A stretch of DNA of 8,484 bases from Afipia sp. (GTDB lineage: Bacteria > Pseudomonadota > Alphaproteobacteria > Rhizobiales > Xanthobacteraceae), in the NCBI GenBank assembly GCA_020056155.1, contig JAGVII010000725.1:1-8484 (forward strand), read 5' to 3'. Under the pieces are notes generated by a model, which saw only the letters and a program-made list of their open reading frames with translations, was not told the origin of the DNA and searched no databases. Position numbers and translations under genes: made by a program. This document shows positions 1 through 6,326 of this stretch, piece after piece (the first letter of the stretch is position 1; each line of letters starts with the position of its first letter).

Positions 1-191
1 CCGGTGACAACCGGCGGCAGCACCAGCGGCAGATAGACCAGCGCATCGAGCGCGGCCTTTCCCCAGAACTCGCGCCGCGCCAGCAGCCACGCCACGGCGA
101 TGCCGAGCGGCGTGGCGACCAGCGTGGCGACGGCGGCGACCCGCAGTGAAAGCAGGATCGCCGTCCAGTCCTCGGGAGAGAGATCGAACAT
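1..191 (-). CDS. modB: Molybdate ABC transporter permease ModB, N-terminal part (cut by window edge)
   Basis: This is the inner-membrane permease of the molybdate importer, which with ModA (binding protein) and ModC (ATPase) moves molybdate into the cytoplasm. Only the first 63 codons are inside the window. They read MFDLSPEDWTAILLSLRVAA onward, with a hydrophobic first membrane segment at about residues 11-37, a charged loop (LARREFWGKAA) and the start of a second segment ending in LPLVLPPVVTG, a sequence typical of ModB. The ATG at 191-189 lies only 6 bp after the modA stop, and an AAGG just upstream could serve as ribosome binding site, so the two genes are almost certainly one transcript and translationally coupled. 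The rest of modB, and probably modC, should lie to the left. Confidence 0.93.
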   Translation of the reverse strand, partial: MFDLSPEDWTAILLSLRVAAVATLVATPLGIAVAWLLARREFWGKAALDALVYLPLVLPPVVT

Positions 192-197
192 GCGGCC

Positions 198-1022
198 TTA
201 GGAGACAGGCTTGATCAGGAATGTGAAGCCGTACTTCTCGAAAATCGCCTTGGCCGCTCCCGAACGCAGAAACGCGAGATAGCCGTTGGCGCCGGCTTTC
301 GCGTTCACTGTCGCCGCGACGGGATAGATGATCGCCGGATGCGAATCCGCCGGGAAGGCGCCGACGATCTTCACGCCGGGTTCGACCCTGGCGTCGGTCT
401 CGTAGACGATGCCGAGTGCCGCTTCGCCGCGCGACACCAGTGCCAGCGCTGCGCGCACACTTTCAGCCATGGCGAACTTCTGCTCCGCCGCCTGCCACGC
501 GCCGAGCTTTTCCAGCGCCGCCTTGGCGTATTTGCCGACCGGCACGGCCTTGACGTCGCCGGTCGCAATCCGGCCGTCGCCCGCGAGCTTGGCGAGATCG
601 AAGCCTGCTCCGATCATGACGTTCATGACCCTGGAATCCTTCGGCGCGATCAGCACGATCTTGTTGCCGAGCAGATTGACCCGCGACGGATCGCTGATGG
701 TCTTTTTTCCGGCGGAATAATCCATCCAGTCGGTGTCGGCGGAGATGAAGATGTCGGCGGGCGCGCCCTGTTCAAGCTGCTTGGCCAGCGCCGAACTGGC
801 GGCATAGCTTGAGATCACCTTGGTGCCCGTCCTGGCGGTGTAGGCGGCATTGGCTTCGTCGAGCGCATTCTTCATGGACGCGGCTGCAAAGACGGTAAGA
901 GTCCTGTCCTGCACGGCGGCTGGCGGTGCGCCGGCGGGTTTTGCGTTCTGCGCCTGAGCCATCGAGAAAAATGGCGCACACACAAGCGCGGTGACGACGA
1001 GAAAACGGGGCATGAAGGTCAT
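198..1022 (-). CDS. modA: Molybdate-binding periplasmic protein ModA
   Basis: This is the periplasmic substrate-binding protein that delivers molybdate (and usually tungstate) to the ModBC importer. The protein has a signal peptide (MPRFLVVTALVCAPFFSMAQA, probable cleavage near AQA) followed by a mature domain opening with TLTVFAAASMKNALDE, then SYAASSALAKQLEQGAPADI and FISAD. These are the classic ModA stretches: the Ser in AAS and the Ser in the AASSAL segment correspond to residues that contact the oxyanion, and the later GIVYETDA segment carries the conserved Tyr. I chose the ATG at 1022 (274 aa) because a GGAG lies 6 nt upstream of it; in-frame ATGs at 1034 and 1013 have no comparable site. 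The length is normal for ModA. It is the first gene of a modAB(C) operon. A short hairpin (CGCGC-AAAA-GCGCG, 1044-1057) sits in the leader. I could not find a convincing ModE box. Confidence 0.95.
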   Translation of the reverse strand: MTFMPRFLVVTALVCAPFFSMAQAQNAKPAGAPPAAVQDRTLTVFAAASMKNALDEANAAYTARTGTKVISSYAASSALAKQLEQGAPADIFISADTDWMDYSAGKKTISDPSRVNLLGNKIVLIAPKDSRVMNVMIGAGFDLAKLAGDGRIATGDVKAVPVGKYAKAALEKLGAWQAAEQKFAMAESVRAALALVSRGEAALGIVYETDARVEPGVKIVGAFPADSHPAIIYPVAATVNAKAGANGYLAFLRSGAAKAIFEKYGFTFLIKPVS

Positions 1023-1222
1023 TGGGCGCTCCATAGCGGGACACGCGCAAAAGCGCGCAACCCGGCTTCGGTCATTTCATCTGACGACAAGCGGAAGCGC
1101 CGTTCCGGCAACCCCGACAGCGCGCAGCATGGCGGAGCATCGTTGGCCGCGACCATATCAGGCGTAATGTCTGCGTAAAGGCCTGGAATCGCGCTTTATG
1201 CGTTGACCGCGTTCTGCTGGCG

Positions 1223-2161
1223 TTATGGCGCCTGCAGAACCTGCCGGCATTCGGCGGGCAGATTTGCCATCGTGAGCGGCGGTTTTGGCTTGGGCGGCTT
1301 CACCGGCGGCTTCGGATGCAGCACGCGGTCGCTGAACCAGTAGGCGAGGTCGCCCGCGCTGCAGCCTTCGCCGTTGTTCGGCGGCGTCTGCGCCTCGCAG
1401 TTGGTGCTGCTCGCGGGACATTTCATGCGGATATGGAAGTGATAGTCGTGTCCGTACATCGGCCGCACCTTCGACAGCCAGCTGCGATCACCTTTCGCTT
1501 CCCGGCATAGCGCCTTCTTGATCGCGGCGTTGACGAAGATGCGCTCCACCTGCGGCTCCTGCGCGGCGGCGCGGATCACCGGAAGATGTGTCGGCGTCCA
1601 GGTGCCGGGATCGATGTCGAGACGATCTTTCCGCACCATCATCACCGCCGACGTTTCCTCGCGCTCCTCGCGCGAAAGCTGCCGGTTCGGCATCGGCGTC
1701 AGCCAGACGTCGGCATCGAGGCCGACCTGATGGCTGGCATGGCCGGTCAGCATCGGTCCGCCGCGCGGCTGCGACAGGTCACCGACCAGTAGTCCCGGCC
1801 AGCCCGCGTTTTTCTGCGCCTTGGCGGCGACTCGTTCCAGCAAGGCAATCAGATCCGGATGTCCCCAGTTGCGGTTGCGCGACAGCCGCATGACCTGCCA
1901 CGCCGGTCCGTTGATCGGCAGCGCGGCCGCGCCCGCAATGCAGCCCCTGGCGTAAAAGCCGATCGGCTGCGGCGCGAGTTTCGCGGGCAGCAGCTTGCGG
2001 CCGAACAACTCCTTGGCGGCGACATTGGGAGCGTTGGGATTGGCGAGCGGTGGAAGCGGCCTGGGATTGACGCTCCCCTTGTCCTGTGCGGATGCCGGAC
2101 CTGCCATCGACACGACGGCTGACATCAGGACGAGCGCGGGAATCAGACGGTGTCGCTTCAT
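1223..2161 (-). CDS. mepA: Penicillin-insensitive murein endopeptidase MepA (M74, LAS family)
   Basis: This is a periplasmic zinc peptidase that cuts D-Ala-meso-DAP (and LD) cross-links between peptidoglycan strands. Numbering from the ATG at 2161 (312 aa), residues 1-26 form a signal peptide ending GPASAQ. The LAS metal site is intact: GHASHQVGLDADVW at 140-153 supplies H144 and D151, and YGHDYHFHIRM at 236-246 supplies H241 and H243. Six cysteines (74, 219, 248, 255, 267, 305) have spacings that match the three disulfides I recall for the E. coli enzyme. The C-terminus has a proline-lysine linker (HPKPPVKPPKPKPPL). An upstream in-frame ATG at 2365 would add 68 residues and bury the signal peptide, so I reject it. 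The ribosome site upstream of 2161 is weak (AAGAGA). It stands alone, 188 bp behind modA and divergent from the GGDEF-EAL gene. Confidence 0.95.
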   Translation of the reverse strand: MKRHRLIPALVLMSAVVSMAGPASAQDKGSVNPRPLPPLANPNAPNVAAKELFGRKLLPAKLAPQPIGFYARGCIAGAAALPINGPAWQVMRLSRNRNWGHPDLIALLERVAAKAQKNAGWPGLLVGDLSQPRGGPMLTGHASHQVGLDADVWLTPMPNRQLSREEREETSAVMMVRKDRLDIDPGTWTPTHLPVIRAAAQEPQVERIFVNAAIKKALCREAKGDRSWLSKVRPMYGHDYHFHIRMKCPASSTNCEAQTPPNNGEGCSAGDLAYWFSDRVLHPKPPVKPPKPKPPLTMANLPAECRQVLQAP

Positions 2162-2503
2162 GGCGTCTCTTATAGCGGAAGGCCGCCCCGGCGACGAGAC
2201 GGCGCGGTTTTTTAAGACGATGTTAGCCATGCCGGTGAATGACGCAAATTGGTGCGGAACGCTGTGTCCGGGTGCATCGTTGAGTGCCCGGCATGCGATA
2301 ACCGCGGTAGCCCAGTAACAACAGGCCGCACGCGGGGCCGTGATCCATCGGTGTGGACCCGGCAAAAGCCTTGCAATTGAGCATTTCTGTTTGCCCGTTA
2401 TGCATCAATCCCGGCCGAAGGCTGCGGCCGGTGCCGAGAGATACCATTTTTTCAGACACTTATATCAAGACTGCTGCCCGCAGAATGCGAGGGGCGTAAG
2501 GCG
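2162..2503. promoter_or_regulatory. Divergent intergenic region between mepA and the GGDEF-EAL gene
   Basis: This 342-bp stretch holds no credible gene and must contain the promoters of both flanking genes. A weak plus-strand candidate is TTGAGC (2377-2382) and TATGCA (2399-2404), separated by 16 bp. A perfect 7-bp stem, CCGGCCG (2411-2417) and CGGCCGG (2425-2431), is followed 15 nt later by a run of six T (2447-2452); the gap is too long for an ordinary intrinsic terminator. The ribosome site GAGGGG at 2489-2494 lies 9 nt before the ATG at 2504 and fixes that start. The promoter assignment is tentative. Confidence 0.4.
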
Positions 2504-4714
2504 ATGCCGATCAATCGGCCAAAATCAAAAACCAGGTCCGGAAAGTCAGCACATACGCGGGGAAGGTTGTCGGTTCGCCGGCCAAAAGCCGTGCCGAAGC
2601 TGTTGAACAAGGGCCGCCGGATTATCGAAATCGGCGAGATCGAGCGCACCCGCGCGGAAGCCGAGGCGGCGATCGCGGATGCCGCGCGGTCCAATGCGCG
2701 CCTGCGCGAAGCGATCGATATCCTGCCGCAGGGCATCGTGTTTCTCGACGCCGACGGCCGTTACATTCTCTGGAACAAGAAATACGCCGAGATCTACAGC
2801 AAGAGCGCCGATCTCTTTGAAGAAGGAGCGATGCTGCGCGACACGCTGAAGGTCGGCGTCGCGCGCGGCGATTATCCCGAAGCCGTCGGCCGCGAGGACG
2901 AGTGGATCAACGAGCGGCTCGAGAAGCTTTATCATCCCGGCCATCGCCACGAACAGACGCTGTCCGACGGCCGCTGCATCCTGATCGAGGAACGTCTCAC
3001 CGGCGACGGCGGCGTGATCGGACTGCGCGTCGACATTACCGAGCTGAAACAGCGCGAAGCCTCGTTCCGTCTGCTGTTCGACGGCAATCCGGTGCCGATG
3101 ATCGTCTGCTCTCAGGACAGTGAGCGTATCATCAGCGTCAATGACGCGGCGGTCGCGCATTACGGCTACTCGCGGGAAGACTTCGAGAAACTGAAGGTCT
3201 CGGACATTCAGGCCTTCGATCAGGCCGCGCCCTGGACCGGCGACCAGACCACCGAGGAACGCGCCGCGCGGACGTGGAAGCATGTCAAGGCCGACGGCGC
3301 GTTGATCGACGTTGCGATCTACTCACGCCTGCTGGTGTTCGAGGGCCAGCCGGCGACGCTGCTGGCGCTGATGGACATCACCGAGCGCAAGCGCGCCGAG
3401 GCGCGGCTCGCCTTCATGGCGCAGCACGACGGCCTGACCGGACTGCCGAACCGCATCCTGCTGCGCCAGCGGCTGGACGAACTCCTGGCGCACACGCGCC
3501 GCAGCGGCGACAAGGTCGCGGTGCTGTTTCTCGATCTCGACAATTTCAAGGGCATCAACGACACGCTGGGCCATGCCATCGGCGACAAGCTGCTGAAGGG
3601 CGTGACCAAGCGTCTGCGCTCGTCATTGCGCGAGGAGGACGCCATCGCGCGCCTCGGCTCCGACGAATTCGCCATCGTTCAGGCCGGCGTGAGCCGTCCT
3701 GAGGAAGTGGCGTTTCTGGCGCGGCGCCTGATCGACGCCATCAGCGAGCCCTATCTGTTCGATGGCCACACCATCATCAGCGGCGCCTGCATCGGCATTG
3801 CCATTGCGCCCGGCGACGGCGACGACGCCGAGAAACTTCTGAAGAATGCCGACATGGCGCTGTCGCGCGCCAAGAGCGAAGGCCACGGCACGTTCGGCTT
3901 TTTCGAGTCGGAAATGGACGCCCGCGCCCAGGCGCGCCGCCGCATCGAGATCGATCTGCGCGCCGCCATCGAGAACAACGTGCTTCAGCCGCATTACCAG
4001 CCGCTGGTCGATCTCAAGAGCGGACAGATTACCGGGTTCGAGGCGCTGGTGCGCTGGCCGGACCGCGAACGCGGCATGATTCCGCCCTCCGAATTCATTC
4101 CGGTTGCGGAAGAAACCGGCCTGATCAACGCGGTCGGCGGACTGATGCTGCGGCGCGCCTGCATGGATGCGGCGCAATGGCCTGACGACGTGCGTGTCGC
4201 GGTCAACCTGTCGCCGCTGCAGTTCCGCGTCGGCAACCTGTTGTCGGTGGTGATGGACGCGCTGAAGACATCCGGCCTGTCGCCGAAACGGCTCGAACTG
4301 GAAATCACCGAAACCCTGCTGCTCGACAAGAGCGATCAGGTGCTGGCGACGCTGCATGCGCTGCGCGCGCTCGGCGTGCGGATTTCGATGGACGACTTCG
4401 GCACCGGATACTCGTCGCTGAGCTATCTGCGCAGCTTCCCGTTCGACAAGATCAAGATCGACCGCTCCTTCGTGCAGGATCTCGATTCCAACCACGACGG
4501 ACAGGCGATCATTCGCTCGATCATCTCGCTCGGCATGGGTCTCGGCGTCACCATCACCGCGGAAGGCGTCGAAACCGAAGCCGAACTGAGCTGCCTTCGT
4601 GCCGAAGGCTGCCACGAAGGACAGGGATTCCTGTTCAGCCGCGCGCGGCCGAATGCGGAGATCACGGCGCTGCTGCAGGCCCAGCGCAACGCGCGCGAAT
4701 CGCGCGTCGCCTGA
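2504..4714 (+). CDS. PAS-PAS-GGDEF-EAL protein, predicted c-di-GMP phosphodiesterase with substituted GGDEF
   Basis: This 736-aa cytoplasmic signalling protein controls the second messenger c-di-GMP. Domains in order are a basic, probably disordered N-terminus (1-35), a helix rich in Ala/Glu/Arg (45-70), a PAS-like domain (about 70-180, ending VDITELKQRE), a second PAS (about 185-297, ending MDITERKRAEA), GGDEF (about 300-465) and EAL (about 475-730). The GGDEF core reads LGSDEF (384-389), a Gly-to-Ser change in the signature, but the inhibitory I-site R376-EE-D379 is intact at the usual five-residue distance. The EAL domain has every hallmark: EAL at 513-515, N568, E600, DDFGTGYSS at 630-638, K651, AEGVET at 686-691 and Q707. 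I infer phosphodiesterase activity, with the GGDEF domain either regulatory or weakly active. There is no membrane segment, so the PAS pair should sense a cytoplasmic ligand or redox state. Start supported by GAGGGG 9 nt upstream. Confidence 0.93.
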   Translation: MPINRPKSKTRSGKSAHTRGRLSVRRPKAVPKLLNKGRRIIEIGEIERTRAEAEAAIADAARSNARLREAIDILPQGIVFLDADGRYILWNKKYAEIYSKSADLFEEGAMLRDTLKVGVARGDYPEAVGREDEWINERLEKLYHPGHRHEQTLSDGRCILIEERLTGDGGVIGLRVDITELKQREASFRLLFDGNPVPMIVCSQDSERIISVNDAAVAHYGYSREDFEKLKVSDIQAFDQAAPWTGDQTTEERAARTWKHVKADGALIDVAIYSRLLVFEGQPATLLALMDITERKRAEARLAFMAQHDGLTGLPNRILLRQRLDELLAHTRRSGDKVAVLFLDLDNFKGINDTLGHAIGDKLLKGVTKRLRSSLREEDAIARLGSDEFAIVQAGVSRPEEVAFLARRLIDAISEPYLFDGHTIISGACIGIAIAPGDGDDAEKLLKNADMALSRAKSEGHGTFGFFESEMDARAQARRRIEIDLRAAIENNVLQPHYQPLVDLKSGQITGFEALVRWPDRERGMIPPSEFIPVAEETGLINAVGGLMLRRACMDAAQWPDDVRVAVNLSPLQFRVGNLLSVVMDALKTSGLSPKRLELEITETLLLDKSDQVLATLHALRALGVRISMDDFGTGYSSLSYLRSFPFDKIKIDRSFVQDLDSNHDGQAIIRSIISLGMGLGVTITAEGVETEAELSCLRAEGCHEGQGFLFSRARPNAEITALLQAQRNARESRVA

Positions 4715-4718
4715 AGCG

Positions 4719-5099
4719 CTAACGGCGTTTCGCGGCCTTGCGGACGGTTTTGCGCGCGGATGTTTTCCTGGCCGATTTTGACCGCGCCGCCGCGTGACGC
4801 TTGCGGGTCGCGGCCGCTTTCTTGGCGGAGCGCGATCGTGCCGCCGCAGGCCGTGCGGCCGCAGCCCTTCCGCCGCGCGGACCGCCGATCCGGCCGCCTT
4901 TTTTAGCCGACACGTTGGTGTCCTTCACGCCGCGGCCCGAGCCGCTCCTGTTGCCGCCGCCGGTTTCCTTGTTGACCGTCGCCCAGGCGCGGCGCTCGGC
5001 CTCGTCCTTGCTGACGCCGCGCTCCTCGTAGCCTTCCTCGATATGTTGCGCCTTGCGCTTCTGCTTGCCGGTGTAACTCGATTTGTCGCCGCGCGGCAT
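4719..5099 (-). CDS. Small basic protein with histone-H1-like Ala/Lys/Arg tail
   Basis: This 126-aa protein has two parts. Residues 1-56 (MPRGDKSSYTGKQKRKAQHI, then an EEGYEERGVSKDEAERRAWA segment and a Gly/Ser-rich turn) match a small family common in rhizobia and often labelled 'plasmid stabilization protein', a label with little experimental support. Residues 68-126 form a tail of Ala, Lys, Arg, Ser and Gly (AAARPAAARSRSAKKAAATR and similar) with no acidic residue, like the C-terminal tails of histone H1 and of bacterial H1-like DNA-binding proteins. A nucleoid-binding role is an inference from composition. The ATG at 5099 is chosen because GGAGAG lies 5 nt upstream and because the family begins MPRGDKS; an in-frame ATG at 5165 has no such support. 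Its stop codon is 4 bp from the stop of the convergent GGDEF-EAL gene. Confidence 0.8.
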   Translation of the reverse strand: MPRGDKSSYTGKQKRKAQHIEEGYEERGVSKDEAERRAWATVNKETGGGNRSGSGRGVKDTNVSAKKGGRIGGPRGGRAAAARPAAARSRSAKKAAATRKRHAAARSKSARKTSARKTVRKAAKRR

Positions 5100-5190
5100 G
5101 ACATCTCTCCCTGACGGATGTGGACGATGCCAGAACGCAGCAGCCGCGCGTGCGTTCCATCGCATTCCGGCAATCGTGCCCTGTCAAAGC

Positions 5191-5216
5191 AAAACCCCGG
5201 CCGAAGCCGGGGTTTT
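5191..5216 (-). terminator. Intrinsic terminator downstream of the DUF1508 gene (possibly bidirectional)
   Basis: A perfect 11-bp inverted repeat, AAAACCCCGGC (5191-5201) and GCCGGGGTTTT (5206-5216), flanks CGAA. Read on the minus strand the loop is UUCG closed by C-G, an unusually stable tetraloop, followed by UUUU. It lies 37 bp past the DUF1508 stop at 5253. It would therefore separate that gene from the H1-like gene downstream, although it is symmetric enough to act in both directions. Confidence 0.85.
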
Positions 5217-5252
5217 CAGGGTCGCGCGCAGGCTCGGCGCCGCGCAGCGGTT

Positions 5253-5495
5253 TTACTTCTTTTTGGATTTCTTCTTCTTTGCCTTCTTCGGCTTCGGCGC
5301 GGCCTTCACGGCCTTCGAGACGTCATCGATCTCGGCCTTGCCGACATTCTTGATGACCGACTTGATCGAGCTCTTGGCGGACGCCTTGTTGGAATAGCCC
5401 TCCGAGGCGAACATCTTTTCGCCGTTCGGCGCGCGAAAGCGAAAACGGAATTCGCCGGATTTGTCTTTGTAGATTTCAAACTTGTAGGACGGCAT
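5253..5495 (-). CDS. DUF1508 (YegP-like) protein with Lys-rich C-terminal tail
   Basis: This 80-aa protein has one DUF1508 unit at residues 1-50: YKFEIYKDKSGEFRFRFRA, then the hallmark NGE, then SEGYSNKASAKSSIKSV. The family forms a small beta-alpha fold and its biochemical role is unknown; E. coli YegP has two such units, whereas this protein has one. From about residue 62 it runs into KAVKAAPKPKKAKKKKSKKK, a purely basic tail that suggests binding to nucleic acid or another polyanion (inference). The ATG at 5495 is preceded by GGAG with 7-nt spacing. The terminator at 5191-5216 ends its transcript. It shares strand and a basic tail with its neighbour at 4719-5099 but seems to be a separate transcription unit. 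Confidence 0.87.
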   Translation of the reverse strand: MPSYKFEIYKDKSGEFRFRFRAPNGEKMFASEGYSNKASAKSSIKSVIKNVGKAEIDDVSKAVKAAPKPKKAKKKKSKKK

Positions 5496-5649
5496 TCGTG
5501 ATCTCCGATGATTGATAATGACGCGCGCACGTTATGCGCGCAGCGCACCGGAGACAAGTGCAGGTTGTGCGTTACCCTCAGTGCATTGGCCCGGACGGCA
5601 CGCCAGGCAATCGCGATCGTCGCTGTCACAATCGGGATTCGCCATCGTT

Positions 5650-5742
5650 CGTCAGCGAGAGGTGCGCTTTGCCACGAAGCAATCCACTCGTTTCGATATG
5701 GAGTACTGAAGCTGGATTGCTTCGCCTGCGCTCGCAATGACG
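5650..5742. repeat. Pair of inverted REP-like palindromic units
   Basis: CGAAGCAATCCA (5675-5686) and TGGATTGCTTCG (5713-5724) form a perfect 12-bp inverted repeat around 26 bp. The right unit, read on the minus strand, is CGTCATTGCGAGCGCAGGCG followed by AAGCAATCCAG. This resembles the widespread extragenic repeat of the type 'CGTCATTGCGAGCGAAGCGA'. The left unit (5650-5686) looks like a degraded version in the opposite orientation. The region has no coding potential. Two head-to-head units are the usual organisation of such elements. Family membership is from memory. Confidence 0.7.
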
Positions 5743-5830
5743 ATGTGAATGCCCTGTTCGGCTGCGTTCGCTTCGGACGCGCGTGAGCATCCGCTTCACC
5801 TGAGGGCGCGGAATGCCCGGTCCCGTTTGC

Positions 5831-6098
5831 ATTTCCTCTTGAGGAAGAAATGGAGCGCCGGGAGGCGCCAGGGGTTTGCGAGACCCCTCATGACGAACCC
5901 TGGCGAGAGGTTCGTCCGCGTGCCGCAACGAGAACGGAGTGCGAGTCCGTCTCGCGAGGCGCGCGCGTTCTGATGCGGGAAGGTTTGCGAGGCCTTCCGC
6001 CCGAACGCTGCGCCTCCCGGCGCTCCATCAGCCGCGCCCCGACGTGCTGGGGTGGCGGCTGCGAGTTGATCCCTCCGCGTCATGAGCGTGGAGGGATC
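5831..6098. other. Dense multi-hairpin structured element, possible noncoding RNA or palindromic mobile element
   Basis: A perfect 19-bp inverted repeat, ATGGAGCGCCGGGAGGCGC (5850-5868) with its complement at 6010-6028, encloses four hairpins. H1 is AGGGGT/ACCCCT (5870-5875, 5883-5888). H2 is GACGAACC/GGTTCGTC (5892-5899, 5909-5916). H3 is CGAG-ACGGA with TCCGT-CTCG (5929-5938 with one bulged A, 5946-5954). H4 is GGAAGG/CCTTCC (5978-5983, 5993-5998), itself inside GCGTTC/GAACGC (5965-5970, 6003-6008). The four loops are TTGCGAG, CTGGCGAGA, GTGCGAG and TTTGCGAGG, all containing GCGAG although the stems differ. Flanking hairpins are TTCCTC/GAGGAA (5833-5846), CAGCCGC/GCGGCTG (6029-6035, 6055-6061, with inner CCCC/GGGG) and GATCCCTCC/GGAGGGATC (6068-6076, 6090-6098). 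I see no coding gene in it. I believe similar blocks recur in related genomes, but cannot verify that here. Strand and function are unknown. Confidence 0.6.
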
Positions 6099-6202
6099 GA
6101 TAATAGGAATATAGTCCAATTGCCAAAAAGTCAACCTCGCCGATCCTTAGGTCATCGGAAATGCCATGAGTGCCGGGACAAGCGGACAACAATACCGATG
6201 TC

Positions 6203-6222
6203 GTCCCCGCGCAGGCGGGGAC
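6203..6222. repeat. REP-like hairpin GTCCCCGC-GCAG-GCGGGGAC
   Basis: A perfect 8-bp stem with a four-base loop, followed by CCATAACCCC. The wording resembles a dispersed palindrome that I recall from Bradyrhizobium-type genomes (GTCCCCGC, loop, GCGGGGACCCATAACC). It sits 105 bp before the nuclease gene. There is no T-run, so it is not a canonical terminator. A smaller palindrome, CTTTCGAAAG, lies at 6280-6289, 37 bp upstream of the nuclease ATG, and could be a regulator site, though it is too short to press. Confidence 0.6.
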
Positions 6223-6326
6223 CCATAACCCCTGAACTACCCGATCAAATCGGATCGATCGCTCCAGTCCGGATTTTCGCTTTCGAAAGTGCTAGCAATG
6301 GGCTTTGTGAGAATTTGAGAGGATAC

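Noticed and set aside
339..812. Open frame on the plus strand opposite modA
   Set aside because: modA is unmistakable on the minus strand, and the opposing translation has no signature or ribosome site.
1035..1222. ModE box or molybdenum-cofactor riboswitch ahead of modA
   Set aside because: I found only loose AT-containing words and a short CGCGC hairpin; no ModE-type palindrome and no riboswitch-like fold.
2162..2365. 68-residue N-terminal extension of MepA
   Set aside because: It would bury an obvious signal peptide starting at 2161; no ribosome site or family similarity supports it.
2411..2452. Intrinsic terminator in the mepA-GGDEF/EAL intergenic region
   Set aside because: The 7-bp hairpin is separated from the T-run by 15 nt, and it lies upstream of both divergent genes, where a terminator is not expected.
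3623..4615. Long antisense open frame (330 codons) opposite the GGDEF-EAL gene
   Set aside because: It is a by-product of high third-position GC in the real gene; the translation is His/Arg/Ala-rich with no recognisable domain.
5100..5165. Earlier start for the H1-like protein
   Set aside because: The family begins MPRGDKS, and a strong GGAGAG site sits just before the ATG at 5099; the extension has neither support.
5850..6326. In-frame upstream extension of the nuclease gene, giving a 470-aa protein
   Set aside because: The extension runs entirely through palindromic repeats, yields an Arg-rich sequence with no domain, and lacks a ribosome site, whereas the ATG at 6327 has GAGAGGA directly upstream and begins the domain.
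5496..6326. CRISPR array
   Set aside because: The repeats are palindromes with differing stems, without regular spacing or unique spacers, and no cas gene is present.
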